From: SKVR01 sp046291875
GTDB taxonomy: Bacteria > Bacteroidota > Bacteroidia > Bacteroidales > UBA7960
Direction of reading: 5' to 3'
Assembly (NCBI GenBank): GCA_046291875.1
Contig: JBKBSF010000002.1
Location: forward strand, 62,001 to 126,000
Length of the DNA stretch: 64,000 nucleotides
This document shows, piece after piece, positions 62,656-64,000 of this stretch (positions are counted from its first letter, which is position 1; each line of letters starts with the position of its first letter). The notes under the pieces are model-generated. The model searched no databases and was not told the DNA's origin. It worked only from the letters and a program-made list of their open reading frames with translations. The translations under genes and the position numbers were made by a program.

Positions 62656-62739
62656 AAGGTTTTATTAAGGTTGTGAAACGATTCTTTTTGATTTGGAAAA
62701 TAATCCGGTGTATTAAAACTCTATATTTTGGCTACAAGT

Positions 62740-62912
62740 TGCAGATGCAAAACCCCTGACCTGTATAAAAATGAAGCCCACATGAGCGCCGCGTGCCTGC
62801 AAAAAACATGAACCGAGTTAAGCGAGTTCATGAATTCCTTAAAAGAACGCTAATTACCAGGATCACCTGGCTGCCATTCAACAACTTTGTTTAATACTAT
62901 TCGAATAAAAAC
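62740..62912. repeat. dispersed intergenic repeat, copy with regulator tail end
   Basis: It starts with the last bases of the regulator 3' end (TGCAGATGCAAAACCC) and continues CTGACCTGTATAAAAATGAA, then the shared body to CCATTCAACAACTT and ATTCGAATAAAAA. It contains the hairpin CATGAAC...GTTCATG. Matches 63839-64000 closely. The remaining 62656-63090 shows no gene. Confidence 0.75.
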
Positions 62913-63090
62913 CAGGTAAAGATCCGGCCTGGAAGGTTTCCAGGATCAGAAACACAAACAGGGTGGTAGCATCATAAAGGGGGGTTTCCCATTCTTCGTC
63001 ATGATAGTTCTCATACAAGGGGCCGATGCTACTTTAGAGGTAGCGTGCTATTGCATTTGTTTCTTACTTTTTTTTGTTTGAACATCGACC

Positions 63091-63324
63091 TCAAGTACTG
63101 CCATTAGAGTTCTTCGGGTTTATTATAACTGTTTCGCAATTCTCACAAAGAAAAGCTGGAAGTGTGGAGAAGCTTTTCATTACCCTCGTTTCCCGGTTTG
63201 AATTGCTTATGAAGTTAAGATTCATGTAAGACAAACCGAGGAGAAAAAAGCCCCACATACTATCTTCCATTTTTACTTTTCCTGGAGTAAGGGTGTTGTT
63301 GCAATAAGGACATGTGAAATTCAT
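63091..63324 (-). CDS. DUF6487-like small zinc-ribbon protein
   Basis: 77 aa. An N-terminal FTCPYCNNTLTPGKV and a C-terminal FLCENCETVII give two CxxC pairs, a zinc-ribbon pattern. The middle (MWGFFLLGLSYMNLNF) matches the layout of DUF6487 proteins (CPYCG..MxxG, then W and hydrophobic, then CxxC). No signal peptide. Function unknown. It lies alone between two copies of the intergenic repeat, the kind of place where short laterally moved genes sit. Confidence 0.72.
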   Translation of the reverse strand: MNFTCPYCNNTLTPGKVKMEDSMWGFFLLGLSYMNLNFISNSNRETRVMKSFSTLPAFLCENCETVIINPKNSNGST

Positions 63325-63760
63325 TTCAGATTTATTTTGGCGAGTATTTCTCCAGCTATCCCCACTTAATCAAAGTAACTAGCTTTAATTGAGTACGTAG
63401 CGAGGAGTTTACACTTAATTATTATTGGTGTTTTGACTTAGCATAACTATACTGGTTTCAAATATAAACAATTCGATCTGATTATTAATAATTACCAAAC
63501 ATATCTTTGGTTCAATTGACATAAAACAATTACTGTACTTTGAGCTAATCCTTTTATTCTCAAATCGCCTGGCATTTCGGATTTCTAACCTGCATTGACA
63601 TCCAAAGACAAGTTAAATAATACTGGCTAACACCCGTGTTTTAGATACAAACAAACAAAGGTCACATTTCCCGGAAACATTCTCAGAGCAATTAAAATTG
63701 AAGCTTCAATTCTAATTCACCAATGGACAGAGCTAGTTTAGGCAGGGTATACACAAAGGC
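63325..63760. other. intergenic, nothing recognised
   Basis: AT-rich stretch without supported ORF, RNA or clear terminator, between the DUF6487-like gene and the duplicated regulator fragment. Confidence 0.5.
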
Positions 63761-63858
63761 ATATCTCGCGCCTGCGCGATTACCTCTCCGCCGACGCTTC
63801 CATCCAGATCATTACATTAAAGGGGATTGGCTACAGGGTGCAGGAGCAAAACCCCTGA
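63761..63858 (+). pseudogene. fragment of response-regulator C-terminus (duplicate)
   Basis: The frame reads ISRLRDYLSADASIQIITLK, then GIGYRVQEQNP and stop (63856-63858). Only the last third of the winged helix is present, without upstream part. 94 bases (63761-63854) match 58867-58960 with 3 differences. It preserves what is probably the original end of that gene. Confidence 0.88.
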
Positions 63859-64000
63859 CCTGTATAAAAATGAAGCCCACATGAACGCCACGTGCCTGCA
63901 TCAGTCAATGAACCGAGCGTAGCAAGCTCATGAATTCTTTAAAAAAACGCTAATAACCAGCACCACCTGATGGCCATTCAACAACTTATCCGAATACCCT
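63839..64000. repeat. dispersed intergenic repeat, copy at window end
   Basis: Shares TGCAGGAGCAAAACCC, CTGACCTGTATAAAAATGAA and the following body (CCACATGAACGCCACGTGCC, GATGGCCATTCAACAACTT) with the copy at 62740. About 85% identical by eye over 150 bases. May continue past the window. Confidence 0.75.

Overview
The window looks like chromosomal DNA of a member of the Bacteroidota, probably Bacteroidales or Marinilabiliales-like. The evidence is T9SS type A sorting tails on two large secreted proteins, TonB-type outer-membrane barrels with carboxypeptidase-regulatory-like plugs, a GLPGLI protein, a tricorn protease, an M16/LolA/LysM household set, and several promoters with the Bacteroidetes -7 box TAnnTTTG (some with TTTG about 20 bases upstream) in place of sigma70 boxes. 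Shine-Dalgarno sites are not conspicuous. No tRNA, rRNA, CRISPR array or complete insertion sequence was recognised.

Layout. 1-22.2 kb is ordinary core genome: the 3' end of ispH, a subtilase, asnB, an SLC13 carrier with four regulatory RCK_C domains, the ruvX-def-M16-O-methyltransferase operon divergent from ftsK-lolA, a LysM/receptor-like protein, guaA, a YggS protein, a DUF4395 protein and a tricorn protease. 22.2-24.6 kb is an accessory island. It holds a large structured RNA of about 630 nt with its own promoter and terminator, a decayed XRE regulator, and a Phd/YoeB-type toxin-antitoxin pair with a palindromic operator. 24.6-30.6 kb carries a TonB-type barrel, an Xaa-Pro aminopeptidase and small envelope proteins. 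31.1-40.9 kb is a trehalose/maltose cluster. 40.9-44.7 kb has MscS, a lipoprotein, pfkA and a REC-histidine kinase hybrid. 45-52 kb has two T9SS cargo units and one short-ORF unit that share an 11-bp-phased upstream motif. 52-59 kb has a lipoprotein MsrB and a TonB/GLPGLI operon divergent from a two-component system. 59-64 kb is a rearranged tail: truncated hydrolase, SLC13 carrier, MscS remnant, AI-2E-type permease, a DUF6487-like protein and two copies of an intergenic repeat, one of them attached to a duplicated response-regulator 3' end.

How the genes work together. The trehalose cluster encodes trehalose synthase fused to a maltokinase-like domain, a beta-phosphoglucomutase/OtsB fusion, a GH65 phosphorylase and an OtsA-OtsB fusion. 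Together they can interconvert trehalose, maltose, beta-glucose-1-phosphate, glucose-6-phosphate and trehalose-6-phosphate. Two fused modules have lost key catalytic aspartates (maltokinase HGD to HGN; OtsB DYD to NYD), while the stand-alone copy of the phosphatase module is intact.

The strongest candidates for undescribed biology are the large structured RNA at about 22720-23350, the shared 11-bp-phased CTACA motif in front of three minus-strand units at 45-52 kb, and the paired live and dead modules of the trehalose cluster.
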